From positions 48,454 to 112,453 of the forward strand of contig JAISSU010000003.1 of the NCBI GenBank assembly GCA_031272985.1: a stretch of 64,000 bases of DNA, written 5' to 3'. Origin of the DNA: Lachnospiraceae bacterium. Lineage in GTDB: Bacteria > Bacillota > Clostridia > Lachnospirales > Lachnospiraceae. Below are positions 63,984-64,000 of this stretch, piece by piece (position 1 is the stretch's first letter; each line of letters begins with the position of its first letter). The notes below the pieces were generated by a model that saw nothing but the letters and a program-made list of their open reading frames with translations, was not told the origin of the DNA and made no database searches. A program made the translations under genes and the position numbers.

Positions 63984-64000
63984 GTGCCGAAACTCGGCAC
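63984..64000 (+). repeat. Locus palindrome, copy 4, at the window edge
   Basis: GTGCCGAAACTCGGCAC repeats the same arms at the last base of the window, so the series may continue beyond it. Confidence 0.7.

Noticed and set aside
63879..64000. Start of a CRISPR array from regularly spaced repeats.
   Set aside because: The repeats are 17-bp palindromes, one inside a coding sequence and one far upstream at a promoter. The spacing and size do not fit CRISPR.

Overview
The window reads as a chromosomal segment of an anaerobic Gram-positive of class Clostridia, most likely a Lachnospiraceae-type bacterium. This is an inference from gene content and order: an Asp23/DAK2/recG/rsmD/coaD string, a complete Gram-positive S10-spc-alpha ribosomal block with a zinc-type S14 and a KOW protein between map and infA, a PadR/DUF1700/DUF4097/PspC module, ftsEX followed by M23 and S41 peptidases, and a NifB-containing nitrogenase-like operon. 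No rRNA, tRNA, CRISPR array or intact insertion sequence was seen.

Layout. 1-4.1 kb: end of a membrane-anchored MurF-like ligase, D-Ala-D-Ala ligase, and pncB on the minus strand. 4.2-10.8 kb: an Smr-domain protein, rpmB with a structured leader, then Asp23, DAK2, recG, rsmD, coaD and a coiled-coil protein, packed end to end. 10.9-16.1 kb: guaB, galM, an M18 aminopeptidase, shikimate kinase and a YqeG-type HAD phosphatase. 16.1-18.5 kb: a PadR-controlled envelope module with a consensus promoter and palindromic operators. 18.6-30.5 kb: a degenerate GT26-like gene, a PucR-type regulator, ftsE, ftsX, M23 and S41 peptidases, a ChW-repeat/CapA fusion, a GT2 glycosyltransferase, a Tim44-like zinc-ribbon protein and radA. 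30.5-31.0 kb: a 10-bp phased repeat and an ATPase tail remnant. 31.0-47.5 kb: rpsJ to rplQ, with structured leaders before rpsJ and rpsM.

47.5-58.6 kb is the accessory region. After a sugar isomerase-like gene and a decayed Rpn-type transposase/nuclease comes a strong promoter, a 36-codon leader ORF with a Cys-Cys-Cys-Cys-Ser-Ile-Cys-Cys-Cys run, and competing antiterminator and terminator structures. Then follow NifH-like, NifB-like (with an N-terminal NifX-like domain), a Cys-rich small ORF, cysteine synthase, NifK-like, NifD-like and a complete SsuABC/TauABC-type importer. The NifDK-like pair keeps all six P-cluster cysteines and the cofactor cysteine. Its cofactor histidine aligns with Phe, and nifE, nifN and nifV are absent. 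I infer a nitrogenase-like reductase for organosulfur assimilation, related in concept to methylthio-alkane reductase, that feeds sulfide or thiol to CysK and is switched on by cysteine shortage through ribosome-mediated attenuation.

58.6-64 kb: a rhomboid protease, a HIT protein, a MATE exporter whose promoter fires straight into a terminator-like hairpin, murG on the minus strand, a gene fragment, and a HipA-like kinase with a small partner gene, flanked by four copies of a 17-bp palindrome running to the window edge.
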